Assembly (NCBI GenBank): GCA_046542315.1
Contig: JBKHBO010000003.1
Location: 1 to 64,000 of the forward strand
DNA: 64,000 nucleotides
Source of the DNA: PWPR01 sp046542315
GTDB lineage: Bacteria; Bacillota; UBA994; PWPR01
Reading direction: 5' to 3'
The translations under genes were made by a program, and so were the position numbers. The notes beneath the pieces were generated by a model. The model worked only from the letters and a program-made list of their open reading frames with translations. It had not been told where the DNA came from and made no database searches. Positions 18,239 to 27,637 of this stretch are shown piece after piece. Each line of letters begins with the position of its first letter. Position 1 is the first letter of the stretch.

Positions 18239-19252
18239 ATGAAAGCAATAAAAAGGGTTTTTATAAAAACAATTTTAGTTATAGTTGCTATTGTTGTTAT
18301 ATTTAGTGCTGTAAGAGTTACAGCTAACATTCTTAAAGAAGAAAAAACAATATATATTGAAATACCTTCTGGATATAATCCAAGACAGATAGCAAATTTG
18401 CTAAAATCTAATGACATCATAGATTCTGCCTTTTATTTTAGATCCCTACTTAAGGTATCGCCTGATTCATCAAATCTTAAAGCAGGACTATATGAGTTCA
18501 GTTCAAAAGAGTCAACTCTAAAAATAATATCTAAGTTGGTCAATGGAGAAGTTGCAGTATATGAAGATGTACGTATAACTATTCCTGAAGGCAGGAATAT
18601 TGAACAGATAGGAGAAATATTTGAAAGAGAGGGCTTATTCTCACTTGAAGAATTTTTAGAAGCTGTGAATGAATATCACCTTGAATATGAATGGGTTGAA
18701 GATATTCCTAATGATAGAATTGAATACAAGTATGAGGGATATTTATTCCCGGACACATATGATTTTAAATCTATAGCAACACCTGAAATGGTTATAGATA
18801 AGTTAGCTGCTAGATTTAATCAACAAGTTTACAATCTATATAAAGAGAGTGACAACGATAGTGATTTAAGTTTTCATGAATTGGTGACACTTGCTTCAAT
18901 AGTAGAAAAGGAGGCTGTATTAACTGAAGAAAGACCAATAATTGCTAGTATATTCTTTAATAGGTTAGATACTAGTTTAGCTTTGCAAAGTTGTGCAACA
19001 GTGCAATATGTATTAGAAGAACATAAAGAAGTACTTTCTACAAAAGATACACAGATAGAATCTCCATTTAATACATATAGATATCCTGGATTACCACCAG
19101 GACCAATTTCGTCTATAGGCCAGTCTTCATTTAAAGCAGTTTTAGACCCCGCTGATACAAACTACAAATATTTTCATGCTATCGGTGGAGGAAAACATAG
19201 TTTTAGTGTAACCTTTCAGGAACATCAAGAGTCAATAAGAAATAATAGGTAG
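18239..19252 (+). CDS. mltG: Endolytic murein transglycosylase MltG
   Basis: Membrane-anchored lytic transglycosylase (YceG family) thought to cleave nascent glycan strands and set their length. One N-terminal membrane segment at about residues 9-29 is followed by an extracytoplasmic LysM-like part, then the catalytic domain with ASIVEKEA at 219-226 and the C-terminal TYRYPGLPPGPI and HAIGGGKHSFS signatures. Length is 337 residues. ATG has AAAGGG upstream. It sits at its usual place upstream of the U32 peptidase and udk. Confidence 0.95.
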   Translation: MKAIKRVFIKTILVIVAIVVIFSAVRVTANILKEEKTIYIEIPSGYNPRQIANLLKSNDIIDSAFYFRSLLKVSPDSSNLKAGLYEFSSKESTLKIISKLVNGEVAVYEDVRITIPEGRNIEQIGEIFEREGLFSLEEFLEAVNEYHLEYEWVEDIPNDRIEYKYEGYLFPDTYDFKSIATPEMVIDKLAARFNQQVYNLYKESDNDSDLSFHELVTLASIVEKEAVLTEERPIIASIFFNRLDTSLALQSCATVQYVLEEHKEVLSTKDTQIESPFNTYRYPGLPPGPISSIGQSSFKAVLDPADTNYKYFHAIGGGKHSFSVTFQEHQESIRNNR

Positions 19253-19261
19253 GTGTAATTA

Positions 19262-20497
19262 ATGGATAAAATAGAATTACTAGCTCCAGCAGGTAATTTA
19301 GAAAAATTAAAGTTTGCAATTAATTATGGTGCTGATGCTATATATTTAGGTGGTACTGAATTTGGATTAAGAGCATTTGCAGGAAATTTCACAACAGAAG
19401 AGATGGAAGAAGCAGTAGAGTATGCTCATAAAAATGGAGCAAAAATTTATGTAACAGTTAATATAATCGCACACAATGAAGATCTTGAATCACTAGAAGA
19501 GTATTTAATGCAACTTGAAAGTTTAAAAGTTGATGCGTTAATTATTGCTGATCCAGGTATAGTTAGAATAGCGAGAAAAGTAGTGCCTAATATGGAGATT
19601 CACTTAAGCACACAAGCTAGCAATACTAATTGGAGTGCAGCAAAATTTTGGAGTGATTTTGGAGTTAAAAGAATTATATTAGCAAGAGAACTGACCTTAG
19701 AGGAAATAGAAGAAATGGTCAGGAAAGTCCCTGAAATAGACTTTGAAGCATTTGTGCATGGAGCTATGTGTGTTTCTTATAGTGGGAGATGTCTTTTAAG
19801 CAATTATCTTGCAGGAAGAGACGCAAATAGAGGGCAATGCGCACAACCATGTAGATGGGAATATGATTTGATAGAGAAAAATAGGCCAAACCAAAAGTTC
19901 GGTATTGAGCAAGATCAAAAGGGAACATATATTTTTAACTCTAAAGATATGAATACTATAAGCATATTACCTAGCATTATAAATACGGGTGTAAAATCAC
20001 TAAAAATTGAAGGTCGTATGAAAAGTTTACATTATGTAGCTACTGTTACAAAAATATATAGAGAAGCAATTGATTCATATTATGATAATCCAGAAAAATA
20101 TATTGTAAAACAAGAATGGATTGAAGAATTAAATAAGCCAAGCCATAGACCTTTCTTTCCTGGATTTTATTTGAATAAACCTACTGATAGTAGGGATAGC
20201 CAACACATAGAGACCTCGAAATATTTTAGAGATTATGATTTTATCGGGGTAGTAAGAGATTATGATAAAGACAAAGGAGTAGCCTTAGTGGAACAGAGGA
20301 ACTTATTTGAGGTTGGAGAAGAAATTGAAATAATGAACTTAAAAGGAGACACTTTTGATTTTGAAATACTCAAAATAATTGATAGTGAGACAAATGAATC
20401 TATTTCAAGAGCTCCTCATGCACAACAATTAGTCTGGATTGATGTGCCTAAGCCAGTGAGCCAAAGGGCAATTTTAAGGAGAAAAGTAAATGGGTAG
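19262..20497 (+). CDS. U32 family peptidase (YrrO-like)
   Basis: Member of the peptidase U32/YegQ-RlhA-TrhP superfamily, 411 residues. The N-terminal ELLAPAGNLEKLKFA, central FVHGAMCVSYSGRC and the cysteine pair in GQCAQPCRW are conserved; these cysteines resemble Fe-S ligands of the RNA hydroxylases TrhP and RlhA. An RNA hydroxylation role (tRNA ho5U34) is therefore as plausible as proteolysis. Coupled to udk by an 8-nt overlap, the standard yrrO-udk arrangement in Bacillota. Confidence 0.92.
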   Translation: MDKIELLAPAGNLEKLKFAINYGADAIYLGGTEFGLRAFAGNFTTEEMEEAVEYAHKNGAKIYVTVNIIAHNEDLESLEEYLMQLESLKVDALIIADPGIVRIARKVVPNMEIHLSTQASNTNWSAAKFWSDFGVKRIILARELTLEEIEEMVRKVPEIDFEAFVHGAMCVSYSGRCLLSNYLAGRDANRGQCAQPCRWEYDLIEKNRPNQKFGIEQDQKGTYIFNSKDMNTISILPSIINTGVKSLKIEGRMKSLHYVATVTKIYREAIDSYYDNPEKYIVKQEWIEELNKPSHRPFFPGFYLNKPTDSRDSQHIETSKYFRDYDFIGVVRDYDKDKGVALVEQRNLFEVGEEIEIMNLKGDTFDFEILKIIDSETNESISRAPHAQQLVWIDVPKPVSQRAILRRKVNG

Positions 20498-21119
20498 AGC
20501 TATTTTAATTGGGATTGCAGGAGGAAGTGGCTCTGGCAAAACAACTGTTGCAAAAGCATTAAAAAAAAAGCAAAAAGACAATATCTTAATAATTGAGCAA
20601 GATGCCTATTATAAGAATAGGCAAGATCTTAGTTACGAAGAGAGATGCTTATTAAATTATGACCACCCCAATGCATTTGATACAGAGCTATTATGTGAAC
20701 ATTTAATTGCATTAATTAATGGTGAGTCTATAAATAAACCCATATATGACTTTAGTGTTCATTTGAGAAAAGAAGAAACTATCAAAGTATCCCCTTGTCC
20801 AATTATCATTTTAGAAGGTATTTTAGTCTTAGAAAGTGAAACGTTAAGAGATCTTATGGATATAAAAGTTTATGTAGATACAGATGCTGATGTTAGAGTT
20901 TTAAGAAGACTTAAAAGAGATATTAGAGAAAGAGGTAGAACTTTAGAATCTGTTATCAACCAATATTTAACAACTGTTATGCCGATGCACAATGCTTTTG
21001 TTGAGCCAAGCAAAAGATATGCTGATATAATTATTCCAGAAGGCGGTAAAAATATGGTTGCTATAGATATACTTAATAGCAGACTAGATAACGTAAAAAA
21101 TTTAGAGGAAGAGTGTTAA
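20490..21119 (+). CDS. udk: Uridine kinase
   Basis: Phosphorylates uridine and cytidine to UMP and CMP (pyrimidine salvage). P-loop GIAGGSGSGKTTVAK is at residues 8-22, followed by EQDAYYKN, DHPNAFD and the RRLKRDIRERGR lid region. Length is 209 residues, as in other bacterial Udk proteins. The stop codon shares one base with the start of the following phosphatase gene. Confidence 0.96.
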   Translation: MGRAILIGIAGGSGSGKTTVAKALKKKQKDNILIIEQDAYYKNRQDLSYEERCLLNYDHPNAFDTELLCEHLIALINGESINKPIYDFSVHLRKEETIKVSPCPIIILEGILVLESETLRDLMDIKVYVDTDADVRVLRRLKRDIRERGRTLESVINQYLTTVMPMHNAFVEPSKRYADIIIPEGGKNMVAIDILNSRLDNVKNLEEEC

Positions 21120-21595
21120 TGAGCTTTTTAATTCCAGATTATAGTTATAGAACTATCTATGATATTGATTTTGAGAAATTGAAGAAGGAAGGTATTAAGC
21201 TAGTATTAGTTGATATAGATAACACCATTATTGCTTGGGACAGTGTTATAGTTAATGAGAAATTAATTGCATTTTTTGATGAGTTAAAAGATTCTGGATT
21301 CGTAGTTAGGATATTATCTAACGCTCCAAAAGAGAGAGCAAAAGAAATTTCTAAAAAATTAGGTGTAAAAGGCATTGGCAGATCATATAAGCCTTTTTCT
21401 TTTAATTTTAAAAAAAGCATAAATTCTGAAGGCTTCAAAAAGAGTGAAACTATAATGATCGGTGATCAGATCTTTACAGACTTACTAGGAGCAAAGTTAG
21501 CTGGAATAAAAGTAATTTTGGTTGATCCAATTAGTAAAAAAGAGTTAAAAGTAACTAAGTTTATGAGACTATTAGAAAAGTTTATCAGAAAATAA
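21119..21595 (+). CDS. YqeG-type HAD phosphatase
   Basis: HAD superfamily IIIA phosphatase of 158 residues. Motif I is DIDNT with D32 and D34, motif II is in RILSNAP, and motif III/IV is IMIGDQIFTDLLGA. Relatives are called YqeG (Bacillus) or phosphatidylglycerophosphatase-like GEP4; the natural substrate is not established. In Bacillus yqeG precedes yqeH and aroE; here it lies between udk and ruvC. ATG 21119 is preferred over GTG 21113 by its GAGGAAGAG site. Confidence 0.9.
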   Translation: MSFLIPDYSYRTIYDIDFEKLKKEGIKLVLVDIDNTIIAWDSVIVNEKLIAFFDELKDSGFVVRILSNAPKERAKEISKKLGVKGIGRSYKPFSFNFKKSINSEGFKKSETIMIGDQIFTDLLGAKLAGIKVILVDPISKKELKVTKFMRLLEKFIRK

Positions 21596-21617
21596 GTAAA
21601 AGCAGAGGTGTCTAATT

Positions 21618-22115
21618 TTGAGAATTTTGGGCGTAGATCCAGGGCTAGCAATAACAGGTTTTGCTATAATAGAGGAGCAGAATAATTTAAAAATACCAGT
21701 TGCATATGGTTGCATAAGAACAAGTTCAAAAGAAGACCACTACAAGAGATTGCTAACTATTTTCGAAGACATTACTCACATTATAGAAAAATATAAGCCT
21801 CAAGTTGCCGCTGTTGAAAAATTGTTTTTTAACAAAAATGTTAGAACAGCTTTAAAAGTAGGAGAGGCTAGAGGAGTAGTTTTATTAGCAATTGCAAAAG
21901 CAAGTCTAGATATATATGAGTATACACCTTTGCAGGTTAAACAAGCACTTGTAGGATATGGCAGAGCTGATAAGCAACAAGTTCAATATATGGTTAAATC
22001 TGAGTTTAAATTAAAAAAATCTCCTTCTCCAGATGATGTGGCAGATGCATGTGCTGTAGCTTTAACACATATACGTTCAGTAAAATATCAAAATATGATA
22101 AAGGAGTACAAGTAA
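21618..22115 (+). CDS. ruvC: Crossover junction endodeoxyribonuclease RuvC
   Basis: Holliday junction resolvase, 165 residues. Catalytic acids are visible in ILGVDPGLAITGF (first Asp), AAVEKLFFNKN (Glu) and PSPDDVADACAVAL (final Asp pair). TTG start with GAGGTG about 9 nt upstream. The stop codon TAA overlaps the ruvA ATG by one base, so the resolvase and branch-migration subunits are translationally coupled. RuvC is normal for clostridia, whereas Bacillus lacks it and uses RecU. Confidence 0.96.
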   Translation: MRILGVDPGLAITGFAIIEEQNNLKIPVAYGCIRTSSKEDHYKRLLTIFEDITHIIEKYKPQVAAVEKLFFNKNVRTALKVGEARGVVLLAIAKASLDIYEYTPLQVKQALVGYGRADKQQVQYMVKSEFKLKKSPSPDDVADACAVALTHIRSVKYQNMIKEYK

Positions 22116-22717
22116 TGTTTGAATATGTCCAAGGCACACTGAAACATATAGACTCAGATTACGTTGTGATAGATATAAACGTCATAGGATTTAAGGTATT
22201 TACCCGAGTAAATAGTATAGTTGGACACATAGATAAAGAAGAAGAACTAAAGTTATATAATTATCTTAATGTTAGAGAGAATGAGATTAGTTTATATGGT
22301 TTTGTGACTAAACAAGAGCTTGAACTATTTGAGTTACTAATAAATGTCTCAGGAATTGGTCCAAGGGTAGCTCTTAACATCTTAAACAATACAAATGCGA
22401 GAGACTTAGTATCAGCAATAGCTTTTGAAGATGTCAAAGCACTTATGAAATTGCCTGGAGTAGGTAAGAAGACTGCTCAAAAAATATTGCTTGAACTAAA
22501 AGATAAACTTGCTATTAGTGATGTTGAAGATGACATCCCTTCAAGACAAATAGGCAGTGAAAACAACGCTCTGTCAGAAGCTATTATGGCATTAGAGTCA
22601 TTAGGGTATGATTCAATGGAATCATCAAGAGCAGTAAATAAAGCGGCTAGCAAAGATTCCAACTTGTCTGTAGAAGATTTAATAAAAACTGCTTTAAAAG
22701 AATTAGCTAGGTTTTAG
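22115..22717 (+). CDS. ruvA: Holliday junction branch migration protein RuvA
   Basis: Tetrameric DNA-binding subunit that holds the four-way junction and recruits RuvB. It has an N-terminal OB fold (FEYVQGTLKHID, VIDINVIGFKVF), two helix-hairpin-helix motifs (VSGIGPRVALNIL, LPGVGKKTAQKIL) and a C-terminal RuvB-binding domain (ALESLGYDSMES). From ATG 22115 it is 200 residues, and AAGGAG precedes this ATG. Confidence 0.97.
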   Translation: MFEYVQGTLKHIDSDYVVIDINVIGFKVFTRVNSIVGHIDKEEELKLYNYLNVRENEISLYGFVTKQELELFELLINVSGIGPRVALNILNNTNARDLVSAIAFEDVKALMKLPGVGKKTAQKILLELKDKLAISDVEDDIPSRQIGSENNALSEAIMALESLGYDSMESSRAVNKAASKDSNLSVEDLIKTALKELARF

Positions 22718-22728
22718 GAGAGATTATA

Positions 22729-23769
22729 TTGATAGAAGAAAAACAAGACAGAGTTATTAGTGCTGAACACAAAGATATAGATATAGAGCTAGAAACCTCT
22801 CTTCGACCTAATTATTTTAGTGAGTATATCGGTCAGACTAAGGTAGTTGAAAATTTAAAAATATTTATACAGGCCGCAGTTGGTAGGAAAGAAGCATTGG
22901 ATCATGTTCTTTTATATGGGCCTCCTGGTTTAGGTAAAACTACTTTAGCTCATATTATAGCTAATGAAATGAAATCTAATATCAGAGTTACTTCTGGTCC
23001 AGCAATAGAGAGGCCTGGAGATTTAGCTGCAATTTTAACTAATTTAGATAAAGGCGACGTATTATTTATTGATGAGGTTCATAGGTTAAATCGTACTGTT
23101 GAAGAAGTCTTGTATTCTGCGATGGAAGATTATGCTTTAGACATAATCGTTGGCAAAGGTCCAAGTGCAAGATCAATTAGACTAGATCTTCAAAACTTTA
23201 CTCTTATTGGGGCTACTACTAGAGCAGGTAGTTTATCATCCCCATTAAGAAGTAGATTTGGTGTTGTAAGTAGATTGCAATATTATCAGATTAATGAACT
23301 TAGCGATATTATTGTTAGGTCTGCAAAAATTCTTGATATTGAGATAGATCAAAATGGTGCGTTAGAAATAGCCAAAAGATCTAGAGGTACCCCAAGAGTA
23401 GCCAATAGACTACTAAAAAGAGCTAGGGATTACGCAGAAGTAAAAGCTAGTGGAATAATTACTTATGATGTAGCAATAGCAGCGCTAAAAATGTTAGAAG
23501 TTGATCAATATGGTTTAGATGCTGTTGATCGCAAACTTTTACTTATGATAATAGAAAAGTTTGACGGTGGGCCAGTGGGCTTGGATACGATGGCTGCTGC
23601 AATTAGTGAGGCACCAGAAACAATTGGTGATGTTTATGAACCTTTTTTACTTCAACAAGGATTTTTGCAAAGAACTCCTAGAGGTAGAGTTGCAACAAAA
23701 TTTGCTTACAATTATTTTGATAAACCAACTAGTCAATCAGAGCAAAAGACTATTTTTAATAAGGAATAG
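22729..23769 (+). CDS. ruvB: Holliday junction branch migration helicase RuvB
   Basis: Hexameric AAA+ motor driving branch migration with RuvA. Walker A GPPGLGKTTLAH, Walker B FIDEVHRLN, sensor 1 GATTRAG and the arginine-finger region LRSRFGVV are intact, and the C-terminal winged helix (GFLQRTPRGRVAT) is present. Length is 346 residues. The start is TTG preceded by TAGGAG. It closes the ruvCAB block, and queH follows 9 nt later. Confidence 0.98.
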   Translation: MIEEKQDRVISAEHKDIDIELETSLRPNYFSEYIGQTKVVENLKIFIQAAVGRKEALDHVLLYGPPGLGKTTLAHIIANEMKSNIRVTSGPAIERPGDLAAILTNLDKGDVLFIDEVHRLNRTVEEVLYSAMEDYALDIIVGKGPSARSIRLDLQNFTLIGATTRAGSLSSPLRSRFGVVSRLQYYQINELSDIIVRSAKILDIEIDQNGALEIAKRSRGTPRVANRLLKRARDYAEVKASGIITYDVAIAALKMLEVDQYGLDAVDRKLLLMIIEKFDGGPVGLDTMAAAISEAPETIGDVYEPFLLQQGFLQRTPRGRVATKFAYNYFDKPTSQSEQKTIFNKE

Positions 23770-23778
23770 TGATTAAAT

Positions 23779-24318
23779 ATGAAAATACTATTACATATGT
23801 GCTGTGGTCCATGTGCTAGCGCAACAATAGAATATTTAAAAAAAGAAGGACATGAAGTTTATGGATATTTTTATAACCCTAATATTCATCCATTAATGGA
23901 GTATAGAAAAAGAGAAGAATCTGCGTATAAATTAGCGGAAATTATGAATATCAAAATGATTGGAGAGCCAAAGTACGGTCTAAATGAATATTTGCGTGAA
24001 GTAGTATATAGAGAGAATAAAAGATGTTATTTATGCTATAACATGCGAATTTCAGAAACTGCAAGGATGGCAAGAGTCGGTAAGTTTGATGCGTTTACTA
24101 CCACATTATTGATTAGTCCTTACCAAGCTCATAACCAAATTATTGAGCTAGCTAATGTAGCAGCAGACAGAGAGAATATTAGTTTTTACTACTATGATTT
24201 TAGAGAATTGTTTAAAAGAAGTATAGAATTGTCAAAAGAACATAACTTATATAGACAACAATATTGTGGATGTATCTATAGCGAAGAAGATAGATACAAA
24301 AACCAAAAGAATATATAG
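23779..24318 (+). CDS. queH: Epoxyqueuosine reductase QueH
   Basis: Performs the last step of queuosine synthesis, reducing epoxyqueuosine in tRNA to queuosine; it is non-homologous to the cobalamin enzyme QueG. The hallmark cysteine pattern is present: MCCGPCAS near the N-terminus, CYLCYNMR in the middle and YCGC near the end, matching the cluster and metal ligands of the QueH family. Length is 179 residues. It precedes queA and tgt, forming a queuosine block. Confidence 0.93.
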   Translation: MKILLHMCCGPCASATIEYLKKEGHEVYGYFYNPNIHPLMEYRKREESAYKLAEIMNIKMIGEPKYGLNEYLREVVYRENKRCYLCYNMRISETARMARVGKFDAFTTTLLISPYQAHNQIIELANVAADRENISFYYYDFRELFKRSIELSKEHNLYRQQYCGCIYSEEDRYKNQKNI

Positions 24319-24337
24319 AAGTAGGATGGAGAGTTTT

Positions 24338-25381
24338 ATGTCACATAAATTAGATGATTATAATTATGATTTACCAGAAGAATATATAGCTCAGCAACCA
24401 ATATATCCAAGAGACCATTCAAAATTAATGGTGGTTAAAGAAAGCAGTGATAAGTTTATTCATAAGAATTTTTTTGACATCATTGATTTTTTATCTAAAG
24501 GAGACATTTTAGTAGTAAATAACTCAAAAGTTATTCCTGCTAGACTACATGGTAAAAAAGTTCCGACAGGTGGAAAAGTTGAAGCGCTTCTTCTCAAAAA
24601 GAGAAAAGAGGAAAACGTCTGGGAGTGTTTAGTAAAGCCTGCTAGAAGACTAAAGGTAGGTCAAGATCTTTCATTTGGAAACGACCAATTAAAAGCTAAA
24701 ATAATTGAAGAGTTACCAGAAGGCAGAAGACTTATAAAATTTGAAGATGCTAAAAATATTGATGAATTAATAGATAAAGTTGGAGAAATGCCATTGCCTC
24801 CATATATAAAAGAAGAACTTGAAAATAAAGATAGATATCAAACTGTTTATGCAAAGTGGAGAGGTTCAGCAGCTGCACCTACTGCAGGATTACACTTTAC
24901 AGATGAGTTGATTGAAAAGATAGAAGATAAAGGTATAATAATTGCCGAGGTAATGCTTCATGTAGGATTAGGTACATTTAGACCAGTCGATTCTGATGAC
25001 ATTACAAAACATATTATGCACTCAGAATACTATGAGATAAATAATGAAACCGCAGAAAAATTGAACGACGCTAAAAGAGATGGTAAAAAAATTGTAGCAG
25101 TAGGAACAACTTCTATAAGAGTTTTAGAATCAGCAGCAAATGAAGAAGGTCTTTTAGAAGCTAAAAAAGGAAAGACTGACATCTTTATTTATCCAGGATA
25201 TGAGTGGAAGTTTGTTAATTCATTGATTACTAATTTTCATTTACCTAAGTCTTCTTTACTGATGCTTGTTAGTGCATTTATTGGTAGAGATAAAATTCTC
25301 AAAGCGTATGAAGAAGCAAAGAGAAAAAGCTATCGGTTCTTTAGTTTTGGGGATGCGATGTTTTTAACAAGGAGAAATTAG
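24338..25381 (+). CDS. queA: tRNA preQ1(34) S-adenosylmethionine ribosyltransferase-isomerase QueA
   Basis: Transfers and isomerises the ribosyl group of SAM onto preQ1 in tRNA to give epoxyqueuosine. Signatures are YDLPEEYIAQQP, GDILVVNNSKVIPARL, WRGSAAAPTAGLHFT and TNFHLPKSSLLMLVSAF. Length is 347 residues from ATG 24338, supported by GGAG 7 nt upstream. An upstream frame extension has no ribosome site and overlaps queH. The tgt ATG directly follows the stop. Confidence 0.97.
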   Translation: MSHKLDDYNYDLPEEYIAQQPIYPRDHSKLMVVKESSDKFIHKNFFDIIDFLSKGDILVVNNSKVIPARLHGKKVPTGGKVEALLLKKRKEENVWECLVKPARRLKVGQDLSFGNDQLKAKIIEELPEGRRLIKFEDAKNIDELIDKVGEMPLPPYIKEELENKDRYQTVYAKWRGSAAAPTAGLHFTDELIEKIEDKGIIIAEVMLHVGLGTFRPVDSDDITKHIMHSEYYEINNETAEKLNDAKRDGKKIVAVGTTSIRVLESAANEEGLLEAKKGKTDIFIYPGYEWKFVNSLITNFHLPKSSLLMLVSAFIGRDKILKAYEEAKRKSYRFFSFGDAMFLTRRN

Positions 25382-26494
25382 ATGAGTTTTAACTATCAAT
25401 TAAAATATGAATCAAAAGAGACTAAAGCACGTTTAGGAAAAATTACTACTAATCATGGTGAAATCGATACTCCAGTTTTTATGCCTGTAGGAACTCAAGC
25501 CAATGTGAAAACATTGGAACCACATGAACTTGAAGAAACTAATAGCCAAATAATCCTTAGTAATACCTACCACTTATATCTTAGACCAGGAAGAGAAGTG
25601 ATAAAAAAAGCTGGAGGGTTGCATAAGTTTATGAACTGGCAACATCCTATTTTGACAGATAGTGGTGGCTATCAGGTGTTTAGTTTGGGGGATCTTAATA
25701 AAATAAGTGAAAAAGGTGTAGAATTTCAATCTCACATTGACGGTTCATACCACTTTATGAGACCTGAAGATTCTATTGAAATACAAAATGATTTAGGAGC
25801 AGACATTATTATGTCGTTTGATGAATGTGCACCTTATCCTTGTGAATACGATTATGCAGTACAAGCAATGGAAAGAACTCACCGTTGGGCTGAGAGGAGT
25901 AAAAAGGCACATAAAAGAGAAGAAGATCAAGCACTTTTTGGAATCGTACAAGGTGCTTTTTATAAGGATTTAAGAGTAGAAAGTGCAAAAGTATTAAGCA
26001 CAATGGATTTTCCTGGATACTCAATTGGAGGATTGAGTGTTGGTGAACCAAAAGATATAATGTATGAAATGTTAGAAGAAGTTAATCCATACATGCCTAA
26101 GAATAAACCCAGATATTTAATGGGGGTGGGTTCACCTGATTGTTTAATTGAGGGAGTAATAAGAGGTGTTGATATGTTTGACTGTGTTTTACCTACAAGA
26201 ATTGCGCGCCATGCAAAAGCTATGACTAGTGTTGGTGGAGTGACAATAAAAAATGCTCAGTATGCAGAAGATTTTACTCCATTAGATCCTAATTGTGATT
26301 GTCATGTTTGTAAAACATACACAAGAGCATACATAAGACATTTGTTTAAAGCCAAGGAAATGTTAGCCGGTAAATTAGTCACATATCACAATATATATTT
26401 TCTTAATAAATTAATGAGCAATATCAGAGATGCAATCAAGGGGGAGTATTTACTTGATTTTCGAGATGAGTTTTTTGCAAAATATTATAAATAA
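25382..26494 (+). CDS. tgt: Queuine/preQ1 tRNA-guanine transglycosylase
   Basis: Exchanges G34 for preQ1 in GUN-anticodon tRNAs. Catalytic Asp regions are DSGGYQVFSL and FDCVLPTRIARHA, and GGLSVGEPKDIMY is present. The zinc site CDCHVCKTY with a later His is intact. Length is 370 residues. Together with queA and queH it completes the insertion and maturation part of queuosine synthesis; the preQ1-producing genes (queCDEF) are not in the window. In many clostridia yajC and secDF follow; here a protease gene does. Confidence 0.97.
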   Translation: MSFNYQLKYESKETKARLGKITTNHGEIDTPVFMPVGTQANVKTLEPHELEETNSQIILSNTYHLYLRPGREVIKKAGGLHKFMNWQHPILTDSGGYQVFSLGDLNKISEKGVEFQSHIDGSYHFMRPEDSIEIQNDLGADIIMSFDECAPYPCEYDYAVQAMERTHRWAERSKKAHKREEDQALFGIVQGAFYKDLRVESAKVLSTMDFPGYSIGGLSVGEPKDIMYEMLEEVNPYMPKNKPRYLMGVGSPDCLIEGVIRGVDMFDCVLPTRIARHAKAMTSVGGVTIKNAQYAEDFTPLDPNCDCHVCKTYTRAYIRHLFKAKEMLAGKLVTYHNIYFLNKLMSNIRDAIKGEYLLDFRDEFFAKYYK

Positions 26495-26539
26495 ATACAA
26501 ATAGAGATAAAGATAATTTGTAGTTTATCTGGAGGAACT

Positions 26540-27637
26540 ATGATAGAAAAAATAAAAAGAAACAAAAAAAAGCTGATCATCTATACTTCAATAACCCTGG
26601 TAGCTTTTCTAATTGGATATTTACCTACAGGATATTATTGCATGATGCCTGGTAATATTATAAGTTTAGGAGAGATGATTGAAGTTGATAGTCTGCATTC
26701 TTCTGATAATTCTTTTAATATGACTACTGTTACAGTTGTAAAGGCAAGTTTGCCAGTATTATTGTTTGGCAAACTCGCGCCAAATGTCAGGATTGAGCCT
26801 GAAGGTAGAGTTATACCTGAGGGGTGGACAGAAGAAGAGTATAATATCTACTCAAAATATTTAATGACAAATAGTCATAATAATGCAAAACTTGCTGCTG
26901 CTGATTATTTAGATTTGGAATATATTGAGGTCAATCAAGAACCATATATTTTAAGAGTGGTCGATGATGGGCCATCTGCTGGAAAACTTCAGTCAGGTGA
27001 TACAATAGTTTCAATAGACGATATAAAAACAAATAGTATTGAAAAAGCAAGAGAAGTGATTAAATCGTATAGCCCTGGAGATGTTGTGGAGGTAATAATC
27101 GAAAGAAGTGAAGATAAGGATAGCGAAATTAAAGAAATTGTTACCAAAAATATAACTCTTGGTGAAGATGAAGATGGTGAAGCATTATTAGGTGTTAACA
27201 TTATAACGAGAGATAAACAAGTGGTACTTACAGATTATGACATTAATATAAAAACAGGAAGTATCACAGGACCGTCTGCTGGAGCTATGATAACAATGGA
27301 GATATTAAATAAAATAGGAGCTATTAATCTTCCAGATGATGTAGCTATAGCAGGTACTGGAACTATAAATGCTGATGGAACAATAGGTTCAATTGGAGGG
27401 ATAAACCAAAAAATTGTAACTGCTTTTAGGAGGGGCATTAATATTTATTTTGTGCCAGAAAGTAATGCCGATGATATCCTTATTGATCTAGACGAGTATA
27501 AAGACATGAAAATAGTTTATGTTGAAAATATGATTGAAATAATTGAATATATAAATATGGTAAATGAAAATCCTGATTTCTCAGGATTTTTTTATTACTA
27601 CTATAGGGTGTGTGAAGTCTTGCCTGCTAAGTTTTAG
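26540..27637 (+). CDS. Membrane-anchored PDZ-Lon-like (S16) protease, SepM/YlbL type
   Basis: N-terminal membrane segment (about 11-31), extracytoplasmic PDZ domain (about 137-185) and S16 Lon-like protease domain with catalytic Ser246 (GPSAGAM) and Lys291 (GGINQKIVTA). Relatives are Streptococcus SepM, which trims competence peptide, and Bacillus YlbL, which removes a checkpoint division inhibitor; the substrate here is unknown. Length is 365 residues. The last 15 codons (FYYYYRVCEVLPAKF) lie beyond a terminator hairpin and overlap the convergent tmcAL by 57 nt, so the native 3' end may have been lost. ATG has TGGAGGA upstream. Confidence 0.9.
   Translation: MIEKIKRNKKKLIIYTSITLVAFLIGYLPTGYYCMMPGNIISLGEMIEVDSLHSSDNSFNMTTVTVVKASLPVLLFGKLAPNVRIEPEGRVIPEGWTEEEYNIYSKYLMTNSHNNAKLAAADYLDLEYIEVNQEPYILRVVDDGPSAGKLQSGDTIVSIDDIKTNSIEKAREVIKSYSPGDVVEVIIERSEDKDSEIKEIVTKNITLGEDEDGEALLGVNIITRDKQVVLTDYDINIKTGSITGPSAGAMITMEILNKIGAINLPDDVAIAGTGTINADGTIGSIGGINQKIVTAFRRGINIYFVPESNADDILIDLDEYKDMKIVYVENMIEIIEYINMVNENPDFSGFFYYYYRVCEVLPAKF
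27567..27597 (+). terminator. Bidirectional intrinsic terminator embedded in the protease 3' end and tmcAL 3' end
   Basis: AAAATCCTGA (27567-27576), loop TTTC, TCAGGATTTT (27581-27590), then further T. On the + strand it ends in seven T residues. On the minus strand the stem contains the tmcAL stop codon and is followed by TTTTCATTT. It lies within codons 343-352 of the + strand protease gene. Confidence 0.8.

Noticed and set aside
23561..23776. Alternative + strand frame inside ruvB
   Set aside because: It lies wholly within the conserved ruvB C-terminal domain in another frame, with no ribosome site or recognisable domain.
26495..26539. Hairpin AGATAAA/TTTATCT between tgt and the protease gene
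   Set aside because: Seven weak A-T-rich pairs with a 12-nt loop and no T-run; likely chance in AT-rich DNA.
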